Numbered from the stretch's first letter, positions 12,650-23,138 are shown. The stretch is 64,000 nucleotides of DNA from Larix kaempferi (GCA_027924585.1 BSBM01000106.1:40625501-40689500), one strand, 5' to 3'. Translations and numbers: made by a program. The notes: generated from the letters alone by a model not told the origin.

Positions 12650-12709
12650 AAAGGTTTATTTGGCATATAAACTAGCAGGAAAGAAGGGTTCCTAGTTCGA
12701 GTGGGAGCA

Positions 12710-13524
12710 ATGGCGGAATAATGAAATTTTAAGGTCAAGAAATTTAACGGCCAAAAATACCAGTTATGGAAGATGCAAATGGAGGGCTATCTGTATCAGA
12801 AGGATCTATTCCTACCTTTGGGAGGAAAAGCAAAACAACCAGCGACTATGAAGGACGAAGAATGGGAGGTTCTTGACATAAATGCATTAGGAACAATACG
12901 ACTGTTCCTAGCTTCATCGGTGGCTTTCAATATCTCAGAAGAAAAGACAATGTAGGGTTTGAGGAATGCATTGGGTAAGATGTATGAAAAACCCTAGGCC
13001 TCCAACAAATTATTTCTAATGAATTGTTTATTTAATATGAATATGTAAGAAGGTGGATCTCTTGTTGATCATTTAAATGAATTTAATACGATTACAAATC
13101 AACTAAGTTATGTAAAAGTGAAATTTGATGATGAGGTTAGGGCTCTTCTAATCTTGTGTTCATTAACAAAAAGCTGGAATGACTTGGTCATGGCTATAAG
13201 CAAATATGTCTCTGGTTCAAACACTTTAAAATTTGATGATGTTGTTGGTGTTATTCTTAGCGAAGAAATGCGAAGGAAAAGAAAAAGTGAGACATCAGGT
13301 AATGTGTTGACCATGGAGAGCAGGGGAAGACAAACAGAGAGAGGAAAGATACCAGGTAATCACAGCAAGTATAAAGAGGGCAGATCCAAGTCCAGACTGG
13401 GAAAGATAGAGTGTTGGAACTGTGGAAAGAAAGGACATCTGAAGAAAGACTGTAGATCTCTAAAGAAGAAAGGAGATGGATAACATGAGTCTACTCAAGA
13501 AACGAATGTAGCAAGTGAGGTGTT
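12710..13524 (+). pseudogene. Copia gag, inner element copy 1 (broken)
   Basis: The capsid-like gag starts at ATG 12710 (MAE) but meets two stop codons straight away, then continues in frame with YQLWKMQMEGYLYQ. Readable blocks are 12773-12955 and 13118-13483. The second has LLILCSLTKSWNDLVMAIS and a complete CCHC knuckle CWNCGKKGHLKKDC at 13412-13453, which binds RNA in active elements. A TAA replaces the glutamine codon at the gag-protease linker near 13527. In the ancestor gag and pol were one frame, as is usual for Copia. Confidence 0.9.
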
Positions 13525-13534
13525 ATAAGATGCT

Positions 13535-13789
13535 TTGATTCTTGCATTAGATAATGCTAGTGATTACTGGGTAGTAGATTCAGGGGATTCATGTCATGCT
13601 ACACCCCATAGGAAATTCTTTCATGATTATGTTTCAGGCGATTTTGGACATGTTTTATTGAGTGATAATGAGCCATGTAAAATTGTTGGAATCGATAAGG
13701 TACGGATAAAGTTAAAGAATGGTGAATGGATGCTGAAAGATGTAAGGCATATTCCTTCTATGAAAAGAAATATGATCTCAACAGGGTAG
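13535..13789 (+). pseudogene. Copia aspartic protease, inner element copy 1
   Basis: This 84-codon open stretch contains YWVVDSGDSCHATPHRKFF. D-S-G is the retroviral-type aspartic protease active site, and the DSGDS form has D where most relatives have A. The motif LKNGEWMLKDVRHIPSMK that follows is typical of Copia between protease and pre-integrase. It ends at a TAG where relatives have glutamine (Q) at the start of QLGDGGC. Confidence 0.85.
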
Positions 13790-14823
13790 TTGGGAGATGG
13801 TGGTTGTTTATATACATTTGGAGAGATGTGGTGGAAGATCACAAAATGATCAATGGTGATAGAAAATGAGACAGGATAGGTACGTTGTATTTATGTCCTA
13901 ATAATATTGACTATTCTATCTCTTTAGCTTCCACAGGAACATATACAACATTGTGGCATCATAGGCTTGGCCACATGAGTGAGAAGGGAATGCAGATTCT
14001 CCACTCAAGGAAGTTGCTTCCAGATCTGAAGCAGGTAAGTTTGGAATTCTGTGAGTGACTGTGTTTATGGAAAACAAAAGAGAGTCATATTTCTCAGGGT
14101 TGGGAGACCGAAGAAGCATGAAAAGTTAGATCTTGTGCATATAGATGTATGGGGACCAACTTAGATAAAATACCTTGGTGGCTCTCATTATTATGTTGCA
14201 TTTATTGATGATGCAACTAGAAAAACTTGGTTTATTGCATTAGACAGAAATATGATGTGTTTGCTACTTTTAAGAAATGGAAAGATTTGGTTGAGAATAA
14301 GACAGAAAAAATGTTAAAGTGTCTCATATTTGATAATGGAGGTGAATACTACGACAAGGATTTTAATAGTTACTATTCATACCATGTTATTCGTAGAGAG
14401 AAGACAGTCCCAGGAACACCATAAGAAAATGGTGTGTCAGAAAGGATGAATAGAACAATCATGGAGCATGCAAGGTGTATGAGATTGGATGCAGGGTTTC
14501 CCTTACAGTTTTGGGTAGATGTTGTAGATACTGTTGTTTACTTAATAAACATAGGGCCTTCAATTGCTTTGGATGGTGGTATTCCAGAGGAGGCATGGAC
14601 AGGTAAAAAGGCAAACCACTCTTTTCTGAGAACTTTTGGTTGTGAAGCATTTTTCCATATTGATAAAGAAAATAGAACAAATCTTGAGGCTAAATCCAGC
14701 AAATGTACTTTTATTGGATATGGGGTTGATGATTTTGGTTATCGCTTATGGGATTATGAAAATAACAAAATCATTAGGAGTAGAGATGTGGTATTTAATG
14801 AAAAGGTCATGTATAAATATTAG
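13790..14823 (+). pseudogene. Copia pre-integrase and integrase, inner element copy 1 (broken)
   Basis: The order is pre-integrase zinc motif near 13940-14010 (LWHHRLGHMSEKGMQIL), then integrase core with HIDVWG near 14137 and LIFDNGGEYYDK near 14325. A stop replaces glutamine near 14423, just before ENGVSERMNRTI (14425-14460), which holds the catalytic Glu. The block at 14434-14823 is open and ends with FGCEAFFHIDKENRTNL and FIGYGVDDFGYRLWDYE. Integrase inserts the cDNA copy into the genome; this one cannot be translated whole. Confidence 0.85.
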
Positions 14824-15912
14824 TTGCAGGGAGAGAAATTGGAAAAGGAAAACACAGAGTACACAATGCTTAATGAAATCAAAGAAAATGAAGTTCTAAA
14901 GGTGCCAGAAAACCAAGAACAGCAGCAGGTACCTCAAACTCCTGCAAGTGTTAGAATATCTATCGGGTTAAGTAGACCCCCTGAACGATTCTCTCCTTCA
15001 CTGTATTATTTATTAATGACCGATTCTAGTGAACCAGAATGTTATGAAGAAGCAATGCAGGTGGAAACTAGAAAGAAGCGGGAGCAAGGCATGAATGAGG
15101 AGATGGACTCATTGGTAAGAAACCAAACTTGGGATTTCGTTCAGTTTCCTACAGATAAAAGAGATTGCAGAATAAATAGGTTTACAGGTTGAAGGAAGAA
15201 GATGGAGGAAAGAAGCTGTACAAGGCCAGACTTGTTGTAAAGGGGTTTGCACAAAAGAAATGTATAGCTTTTGATGAAATATTTTCTCCCGTTGTCAAAA
15301 TGACTTCAATTAGAACTATTTTAATTCTAGTGGCGATAGCAGATTTGCATCTTGAACAGTTAGATGTAAAAACATCCTTTCTCCAGGGGGATTTGGAGGA
15401 AGAGATTTATATGCAGCAGCCACAGGGGTATGAGGTCAAAGGGAAGGATAATTTGGTATGCAGGTTAAAGAAGAGCTTGTATGGCCTGAAGCAAGCTCTA
15501 AGGAAGTGGTATTTGAAATTTGACATGTTTATGACAGAACAAGGTTATAGTAGATTTCATTGTGACCACTGTGTTTATTTCAAGAGGTTAGATAATGGAA
15601 GATATATTATCTTGTTATTGTATGTGGATGACATGCTTGTTGCAGTGTCTAACATGTAGTATATAAATGTGCTCAAAAGGAATTTAGCTAATTCATTTGT
15701 GGTGAAGGATTTGGGTGCTACAAACAAATCCTTGGATGAGAATAACAAGAGATAGGAAAAATCGCAAATTGACATTGCCTTAGGGTGAGTACACACAAAA
15801 TGTTTTGGAGAGGTTCAGAATGAAAAATGAAAAATCGGTTAGTACATCTTTGGACAACCATTTCAAATTAAGTAAGGAGATGTGTCCCAGGACATAGGAA
15901 GAGATAGATTGC
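14824..15912 (+). pseudogene. Copia reverse transcriptase, inner element copy 1 (frameshifted)
   Basis: The N-terminal part at 14824-15192 includes NEEMDSLVRNQTWDFVQF. The catalytic part at 15189-15659 shows KARLVVKGFAQKK, LDVKTSFLQGDLEEEIYM (first catalytic Asp) and ILLLYVDDMLVAVSN (YVDD box). The two parts are in different frames, joined by a shift near 15180. A stop follows YVDD by a few codons at 15657, and another frameshift lies in the KDLGA segment near 15715. Confidence 0.9.
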
Positions 15913-16500
15913 ATGTCCAAGGTTCCCTATTCATCAGCAGTTGGCAGCTTGGTATATGCCATGGTATGCACACAACCAAATATTGCACATGCAATGGGAA
16001 TTGTGAGCAGGTATTTGAACAATCCAGGTAAAGAACATTGGAAGGAAGTACAATGGATTCTTAGGTATTTGAGAGGTACTACCACTCATGAATTATGTTT
16101 TGGAGGCTCATACACTGTTCTACAAGGATATGTTGATGCAAATATGGCAGGTGATAAAGACAACAAGAGGAGCACCACTGGGTATGGTTTTACTGTAGGT
16201 GGAAAAATAGTAAGTTGGATTTGAAAGATGAAAAATGTTGTTGCACTTTCAACAATGGAAGCAAAGTATGTTGTTGTTACAGAGGCTAGTAAAGAGATGA
16301 TTTCCTTGCAGAGGTTCATGGAGGAATTAGGTAAGAAGCAGGAGGATAGCAGGTTGTATAATGAAAACCAGAGTGCCATTCATCTTGCAAAGAACTCAAA
16401 CTTCCATTCTAAGTCTAAACATATACAGCTCAAGTACCATTTCATAAGCTATGTTCTGGAAGATAACTGTTGAAGCTGGAAAAGATAGACATTAGCCAGA
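15913..16500 (+). pseudogene. Copia RNase H region, inner element copy 1 (broken)
   Basis: Open pieces at 15913-16224 and 16228-16473 carry YSSAVGSLVYAMVCTQP, EHWKEVQWILRYLRGTT, YVDANMAGD (RNase H Asp), KSTTGY-like RSTTGYGFTVGG and LSTMEAKYVVVTEASKE (Glu). A TGA separates the two pieces after SWI, where relatives have a sense codon. A frameshift near 16468 ends the second piece. The remaining pol tail (HTSQNPADMLTKVV) is readable near 16490-16530. Confidence 0.9.
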
Positions 16501-16665
16501 ATCCTGCAGACATGTTGACAAAGGTAGTAACCAGAGAGAAACCGAGTTCCTGCTCGGTTTCAATTGGCCTTATAGCATGAAGGTGAAGATGAGAAATTTT
16601 CCAAGTCTAAGGTTCAGAGCATACTCCATCAAGTGCAACAGTGGTGGAGGTGCTATGATCAGTCT

Positions 16666-16678
16666 CCAAGTGGGAGAT
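16666..16678 (+). other. Polypurine tract, inner Copia element copy 1
   Basis: CCAAGTGGGAGAT lies immediately upstream of the 3-prime LTR and is the plus-strand priming site by position and composition. The same word appears before the 3-prime LTR in copy 2 at 61891-61903 and, reverse-complemented, next to the outer LTRs. Confidence 0.8.
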
Positions 16679-17278
16679 TGTTGGTTGTGGAGCCTGGTCT
16701 TCCTGATTTAGAGATGTTGTTTCAGCCGTGTTTGTACCCCAATTTTATATGATATGAAGGTGGACTGTACACTCACCCCAGCAGGGGGGGTGTGGGGGGG
16801 AATCGACCCCCGATGGGGGCTTGGGGGGGGACCACCCCCGATTGGGGTGTCCGAGCGCAGTGCCCCCATGAAAGGGGGTTGGGGGCGGAGCCTACGAAAT
16901 AAATTTTTTGGGTTTTTTGGTTGGACAATAGATTACAGGCCTATGGTTTTGGATAGCCCGTGGTATTTTCCCATGGTAATTCCCCTTTAAAAGGAATACA
17001 TTGTAATATAGATGTGTAATGTATTGTATCATTGTAAAGATCTTTGATTGTGCAAGAGATATTGTGAGAGAGTGAAGAGGAAGTTGCAACGGATGTGTTG
17101 TAGGTTGTATCCCTTCATTTGTTGGATGGTATAATAATAAGGACTGACAATTATTGTGTGGACGTAGCCCATCTTGGGCGAACCATGTTATATTGGTGTC
17201 TCTCTTGTAATGTGTTTTATGTGATTTATATTTGCATCTTGTTTATTGTTATTGCTCTGTGATCGTGTTTTTCTAACA
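16679..17278 (+). repeat. 3-prime LTR of the inner Copia element, copy 1
   Basis: Runs TGTTGGTTGTGGAGCC to TTTTTCTAACA, 600 bp. It holds a strongly G-rich cassette at about 16780-16890 with several runs of five to eight G, absent from the 5-prime LTR of the same element. It ends right at AGAAG (17279-17283), the target duplication. Confidence 0.95.
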
Positions 17279-17727
17279 AGAAGAGCCATAACCTAATCAT
17301 CAAATTTCACTTTTGCAGAACTTCGCTTATTTGCAATCGTATTAAATTCAATTAAATGATCAGCAATAGATCCACCTTCTGACATCTTCATATTAAATAA
17401 ACGCTTCATTAGAAATACCTTGTTGGAGGATGAAGGTTTTTTATACAACTTACCCAATGCGCTCATCAGATCCTCCATTATCTTTTCTTTTGAAATATTG
17501 AAAGCCACCGACGAAGCTAGGCACAGCCGTATTGTTCCCAGTTCCTTTCTGTCAAGAACCTCCCATTCTTCGTCCTTCATAGTCGCATGTTGTTTCGATT
17601 TTCTTCCCAACGGTAAGAACAGGTCCTTCTGGTACAAATAGTCCTCCATTTGCATCTTCCATAACTGGTAGGTTTGGCCATTAAATTTCTCAACCTTAAA
17701 CTTTCCTTCTTCCGCCATTGCTCCCAC
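17279..17727 (-). pseudogene. Copia gag, 5-prime part, outer element copy 1
   Basis: A 144-codon open stretch at 17293-17727 reads MGAMAEEGKFKVEKFNGQT, then YQLWKMQMEDYLYQKDLFLPLG, and ends in AKVKFDD where the inner element is inserted. This is the best-preserved gag N-terminus in copy 1 and shows where the translation start lies. The rest of this gag is at 11753-12118. The matching piece in copy 2 is at 62504-62952. Confidence 0.9.
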
Positions 17728-17778
17728 TCGAACCAGAAACCCTTCTTTCCCGCGAGTTTATCTTTCAAATAGACCTTT

Positions 17779-17791
17779 GGATCTGATACCA
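17779..17791 (-). other. Primer-binding site, outer Copia element copy 1
   Basis: On the minus strand this reads TGGTATCAGATCC, one change from the initiator tRNA-Met complement in the inner element. It sits two bases inside the 5-prime LTR at 17794-18393. Confidence 0.8.
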
Positions 17792-17793
17792 AT

Positions 17794-18393
17794 TGTTAGA
17801 AAAACAGGATCGCAGAGCAATAACAATAAACAAGATGTAAATATAAATCACATAAGAGAGACACCAATATAATGTGGTTCACCCAAAATGAGCTATGTCC
17901 ACACAGAAATTGTCAGTCCTTATTATTATACCATCCAACAAATGAATGGATACAACCTGTAGCACATCTGCTGCAACTTCATCTTCACCCTCTCACAGCC
18001 TCTCTTACACAATCATAGAGATATTTACAATGCCACAATACCCAACCGTATTACAATGCCTTCCTTTTAAAGAGGGATTACCATGGGAAAATACTTTGGA
18101 ACATCCAATACCATGGGCCTGTAAATCACCCATTACTGACCAAGTCATGACTATGAAATTATAACATTTTACAAGGCATTTTTTTCAAAATTTTCACTAC
18201 GGGGGCGCTTCCCCCGAAACCCTCCAGGGGGGCCTCCTAAAATTAGTTACCGTCCCCCCCCTGGACACCCCATGGCGAATACTTTGGGGAGGAGGGGGGG
18301 GGAAGCCCCCCCAAACCCCTCGTCATGGGCTGGGATCCAGAGACAGTTGAAACACGACCTCTGAATAAGGAATATCAGGCTCCACAACAAACA
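17794..18393 (-). repeat. 5-prime LTR of the outer Copia element, copy 1
   Basis: Minus-strand LTR of 600 bp from TGTTTGTTGTGGAGCC (18393) to CTAACA (17794). It has the C/G-rich cassette at about 18200-18325. The base following (GTGGG, 18394-18398) pairs with ATGGG on the far side as target duplication. Confidence 0.9.
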
Positions 18394-18773
18394 GTGGGCT
18401 AAGTGAAGTGCTCGAGAAGTATTATATGGAAAGTGTTAAATCCAATCTTCAGACATGGATCAAATGTTTTAGTGAATTCTAATATTAATGTTTCAAGAAT
18501 GTGACTATGATGTATGACCACACAAGCTCAAAGTAAAATCAAATATACACAAATATTCAAAGTTAAGCTATAAAGGTTTCAAGCACTAACTATAAGGGAC
18601 AATAATGAGGTTGGACCAGGAATGTTTAGTCAATAGCTTATGATTTTAATGACTTTTCAAACAAATTTTGAGCATAGTTCAATGCCATAGAAAGAAGCAA
18701 GAGATTTATTGCTAGAGTTACTTCTAATAATTGAGGGAACAAATTGAGTGGGATGTATAACATAGTGGTTAAT

Positions 18774-19506
18774 ATTTATTTATTTGTAATATTCCAAAAC
18801 ATGTTATGCATATTAGCTTTATAATTGCATTATAACTTTATAGCTGGAGAAAAATATCAAACAGTTTTATAGCTACATAATAGCTTTATAGTTGAAAAAA
18901 AGTATGTTACACACAATTGAATAAAAGAATATCCAATATCCTAAATTTTCTAATGTCAAGAAATGTGACAATTATATAAATTGGAAAAATGAAACTTTTT
19001 AATGGCAAGAATTTTGATGACTATAATTTGAAAAAAAAACTTACAACATGGTTATAATAGTAGGGAGGAAAGGGATTTGATATTTCAATGTATATTGTTT
19101 TATAATTTGTTCATGGCAAAAAGAAGGGAGGAAAGGGATTTGACAAAGGAAAAGAGAAAAGAGATTTAACAAAGGAAAAGTCAATATAATATAAGGGAGG
19201 AAATGGATTTTATATTTTAATGACAAGGAAGTTTTTTATAATATCTATTTTCCTTAGTTTTTTTCATTTAAACAAGTTTATTTTGTTTTTCATTTTGTTT
19301 TTCATTTCCACGCTTCTTTACATATTCTATGGCAATTACTAATTTAAATTTCTATATAATAACCTATATGATCAAATAAAATATATCACATCATTTTCAA
19401 AGATATTTGTTATTGTTTTATGTTTCTTTTATCAATTTTTTTAGCAATAGTGAAATAGATAGTGCCATGTGCGAATATTTAGAGTCAAATCATATTCACA
19501 CGTTTA
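18774..19506. other. AT-rich intergenic sequence with short repeats
   Basis: No gene is visible. Around 19060-19210 the words GGGAGGAAAGGGATTT and GGAAAAGAGAAAAGAGATTT recur, giving a purine-rich patch with three or four diverged copies. No flanking structure suggests a transposon. Confidence 0.45.
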
Positions 19507-19656
19507 TATTGCAAAAAACTTTTTTTTTTTTTTCACGCATAGTATAACTGGCGCTCAATGGTGGGCGAGAGCGCCAATCGGACGGGGTCTCGAGGTCGAA
19601 CCTGGGTGGGGACGGCCACAGCCGACCGCCCCAGCCATATTATTGCAAAAAACTTT
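19507..19656 (-). mobile_element. SINE-like retroposon with 16-bp target-site duplication
   Basis: A body of about 118 bp (19523-19640) is flanked by TATTGCAAAAAACTTT at 19507-19522 and again at 19641-19656. On the minus strand the body carries a pol III B-box-like word (AGGTTCGACCTCGAGACC, around 19583-19602), and its 3-prime end is an A tail seen as the T run after 19519. The GC-rich body contrasts sharply with its AT-rich surroundings. An A box would have to lie near the minus-strand start (GGCTGGGGCGGTCGGC), but that match is weak. I do not recognise the family. Confidence 0.7.
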
Positions 19657-19909
19657 GTGCGTAGACTAGCAATTAAATCTGCCACGTGTACTAACAAATC
19701 CTTAAAGATTCTCCCAAAAACTCAACGCGGTGTCCACATATGGTAATAGTAGTATAACTACCACCCCACGTTAACTTGGTTGGTGTGACGACTTCTTTTC
19801 TAGTACATCTTAATCTTGAGAAATGGACAACGTGAAAATTCTTAATCATATTATATTTAAAATTAACATGAAAATTCTCTCCGAAAAATTTATTACATTG
19901 ATTCTTTTT

Positions 19910-21170
19910 TATCTGAGGTTTTTGAGGGTGTGTTGTTAAAATGAAAATTCTCATATTGATTCTTTCTTACCTTATTATTTTTTTATGGTATTTGAGGGTG
20001 TGTTGTTAAAATGAAAATTTTCTTTGAAAAGATTGGTAAGAGGTCAATAGATATGTATGAGATAAGGTTTTTTTTACCTTGAGGGTGTATTGAAATTTTT
20101 TCTTGAAAGAATTAGCATGAAGATAATAGTTATGTTTCAGAAAAGGTTTTTGTGGATCTTGAGGTGTTTGAAGGTATAGTAGCAAAATTTGATCGTATTG
20201 GTAGTTCGTGTCTATAATTATGGAGATAGATTCTATTTTTTAGGGGACAATTAAATTTTGAAAACTAATTAAAAAAGCAAAACTTAAAATAATACTAAAA
20301 GATAGAAATATTATTTAATTTCATATTTTTTATTAAAATATTATATATTTTTGTTTTTTAAATAGATGTTTGACTTTATTATATAAATGTCTATGTAAAT
20401 TTATGGTATATTTGTGCATATTTAATTAAAAGTAATATATATAAGTAGTCTACTTCTGTATTTAGTACTAAATTTTTTCATTACATATTTTTTTGGTATC
20501 AAATCGTATTTGTATATGTATTCGTACTCAAATTATGCTACTATGCTTGAAGGTCCATCTTTATCTCTACGATGTTGAAATTCTTCTTGAAAAGATTAGT
20601 AGGAGGGTAATAATTATGCACCATATATAGTTTTTGTGGATCTCAAGATGCTCAAAATTCCCCATTAAAAATTAGTAGGAGAACAACAATGATCCCTAAT
20701 GATGCACCTTGAAAGCACTTTGGGATCCATGAGAACTCTATTTGTAAATATAGGTAGAGTCTTGCGGATACACAAGTGCTTGAGGGTGCATTGCCAAATA
20801 GATTTCTTATGGATTCCAAAGTACTGGAGGGCACATCGTTCTCATGGATCTCGAAGTGCTTGAGGATGCATCGACAAATAGAGCTCTAGCTAGAGTCTCG
20901 TGGATTGAGAAGTGCTTGAGGGTGTGCCAACAAACATAGTTCTCGTATTTCTTATAGATCTCAAAGTGCTTGGGTATGTGTCACTAGATAGAGTTCTCAT
21001 GGATCTTGAAGGGCTTGAGGGTGTGTCCACAAAAAAAGTTCTCGTATGCCAAAGTGCTTGAGGGTGCATCACCAAAGTCTCGTGAATCCCAAAGTGTTTA
21101 AAAGTGAATCACCAACAAACTTCTCATGGATCTCGAAAAGCTTAAGGGTGTTTCATTAAGGATTAATCTT
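19910..21170. repeat. Diverged minisatellite-like array
   Basis: The word TTGAGGGTGTGTT or TTGAGGGTGCATC recurs throughout at irregular intervals, about 60 bp apart in the denser part (20640-21165), with an associated phrase GATCTCGAAGTGCTTGAGGG and a second half CAAATAGAGTTCTCATGG. Copies are strongly diverged and carry indels. Occasional short minus-strand readings (for example 20890-21075) are low-complexity products of the array, not genes. Confidence 0.6.
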
Positions 21171-21690
21171 TTTGAAGAGAATTTTCAACACCTTGCCATT
21201 CACCAAAACTCTATCTTGTGAATAACTATTGCCCTCGTAATCTAATCTTTACGAGAATAAAATAAATCCAATAATACACTCTCAAACACCTAGAAATCCA
21301 TACACCTTTATCATAAACATAAGGCTAACCTATCAACAACCCTTAAAAAGTAAAACTCCATCATAGAAGAGAGGTTAGCAACGGAGTGGGTGGGAGAGGT
21401 TTCGAGCTCGAGAGATAACCAAAATTACTGGAAGTGTAATTTTTTTTGCACATAATGCCATCGTGAACAACACATTGAGATCTTGTAAGAATCTTTATAA
21501 GGATGTTTGTATAGTACACGCTTGACTCCTTAATCTAATTGGAAAGGCTTTTGCATTATAAACGTGTGGATATGATTTGGTTCTAAACATTCGCACATGA
21601 CATTATCTTATTCACACGTGTTAAATTTGATGTCATGATGGTCACTTTGAAAAGATAAGGATCCTTTCTTTCCGGTTATCAATATGTAGC

Positions 21691-22080
21691 GTGGTGCAGG
21701 TCATTTAATGGGGCAGCAGGTTTGTTGGCCGTTGGATTTCAAGCCACATAAGATCTAACTACCAACAAACGGCATGGGATAACTGGCACTCAAATCGCCC
21801 TGCTTTTCCGACGATTTGCTCCCTAGATCCGGTTATAAAAACCGGCGAAATCATAGTTCCACCCACATTTACTGCGGAACTATGCCATGGAACTGTGCCC
21901 CAAGGGGTTTGGGCCCATTTTAAGATGACCCAGATCGTCGAAATTTAAAAAAAATAACGAGAAGGGGTGGAACTGTGCCTCGCCGGAAAATTTTCTGTTG
22001 CTGCCAGGGGGCGATTTGAGTGCCAGTTATTACAAACCCAACAAACCTGCTGCCGAGGCATTAAATGACCTGCAGCCACT
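21691..22080. mobile_element. 390-bp element with terminal inverted repeats (MITE-like)
   Basis: The left end (GTGGTGCAGGTCATTTAATG at 21691-21710, then GGCAGCAGGTTTGTTGG) is matched in reverse complement by the right end (CCAACAAACCTGCTGCC, then CATTAAATGACCTGCA to 22080). A second inner pair, CTGGCACTCAAATCGCCC near 21783 and GGGCGATTTGAGTGCCAG near 22008, extends the symmetry to arms of about 110 bp with some gaps. No transposase is encoded. AATAT flanks the left end (21681-21685) and lies near the right end (22085-22089), but a true target duplication is not established. Confidence 0.6.
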
Positions 22081-23138
22081 GAATAATATTCATCCTCCTT
22101 TCCATTGTACTGTGAGAGGTGATCAATTTTGTGCCAATGAGTAAAGGAGTGGCGCTCTTATTCATATTCATACTTGGATCCACTTTGTCCAATGCATACG
22201 AGAGTTGTTAACTTGTTTATTTATTTATAAATTGTTTCATCTTTAATTTCTTAAAAAAAATAAAAAAATAAAGAGATTGTGGCATGTTGACTATTTTTCT
22301 TTTATTGAGTTGTTAATTTTTTTTAAGGTGATAGCCTCTCAAAATGATGATTAGTAATTTAGTTTTATGTTTAAAATATGAGGATAAAACTTTGATCAAC
22401 GCATCCACATGTTTCTATCAAACACATTGACAAAGTGGTGTAGTTCAATCATTTGCATATTTGTTATAAACATTGTTTTCCTTGTAAGAATTCTGTTGGT
22501 ATATATACAATTGAGACATCCTCACTTTTAGGAGATGCCACGTGGAATATTATTTAGATTAAGAGAAGTTTTTTTGAATTTAGTTATTGATGTCAAATAT
22601 AGAGTGTTGTACTTTGTGTTTGTTTTTCTTAGCTTTGGTGAGAAAGTAAAAAATACAAATTGTAATATGATCAAATTGAATTGAGTAAATATGATAGGGA
22701 AATAAACAAAAGAGTTATTAAAGATTAATTTCAAAGTTTAAAGAGATGAAAGCAGCAAAAATGAGGGAAGAGTGGCAATCGAGGTGAGTAAATAAAGGGT
22801 TGAAAGCAGCTAGGTATGTCCGTTTAGTTCAAAACCATTCAGTTAAAACTAAAAGTTAGTTAAAATTAATATTAATAAGAATATGATAACCTATCAATTT
22901 CTCAATAATATTATGATATTTGTTGTTTTCTATAATATTATTACACCATCAACAAATTACGATAATATTAAGTAATCCAGGTTGATGTTCTTAAATTAAT
23001 ATTAATATATAAGTTATTGCTAAATAATATTAATATTAATAGGTTATGATGATGATTAATGTTTAAGTAAAATAATTCACATCAAGTAAAATATTTCCTT
23101 TTTAATAATTCACAATGTAAAATATCTCATTTTTATTA

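Larger units (their letters stand above)
12119..17278 (+). mobile_element. Inner Copia retrotransposon, copy 1 (plus strand, nested)
   Basis: A plus-strand Copia element with LTRs at 12119-12634 and 16679-17278, primer-binding site, gag-PR-IN-RT-RNase H and polypurine tract in canonical order. It sits inside gag of the outer element, flanked by AGAAG at 12114-12118 and 17279-17283. Inner and outer elements are close relatives, sharing LTR and protein text, so a family member inserted into an earlier copy of itself in opposite orientation. Stop codons occur throughout, including immediately after the gag start. Confidence 0.95.
7975..18393 (-). mobile_element. Outer Copia retrotransposon, copy 1 (minus strand, interrupted)
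   Basis: Two minus-strand LTRs of about 600 bp (7975-8579 and 17794-18393) bracket a gag-PR-IN-RT-RNase H order read leftwards, which is the Copia arrangement. The element is split inside gag by the inner element at 12119-17278. Flanking target copies are ATGGG (7970-7974) and GTGGG (18394-18398); copy 2 retains ATGGG on its right side, so ATGGG is the likely target. The pol sequence resembles the Tork/Tnt1-type Copia lineage by motif wording, an assignment from family knowledge that has not been tested. Multiple stops show it is inactive. Confidence 0.9.
7937..18773 (+). repeat. Segmental duplication, copy 1 (nested Copia pair plus flank)
   Basis: This block is repeated in the same orientation at 43993-64000, where a 9.1-kb Gypsy element has been added. 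Shared features are the left flank (TTTATTTGTTCATCTTCGAC), the outer minus-strand Copia element, the inner plus-strand Copia element at the same gag position with the same AGAAG target duplication, and about 375 bp of right flank after the outer element. A by-eye check of the right flank gave about 3 mismatches per 100 bp. The right boundary lies beyond what the window shows of copy 2. Confidence 0.9.
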
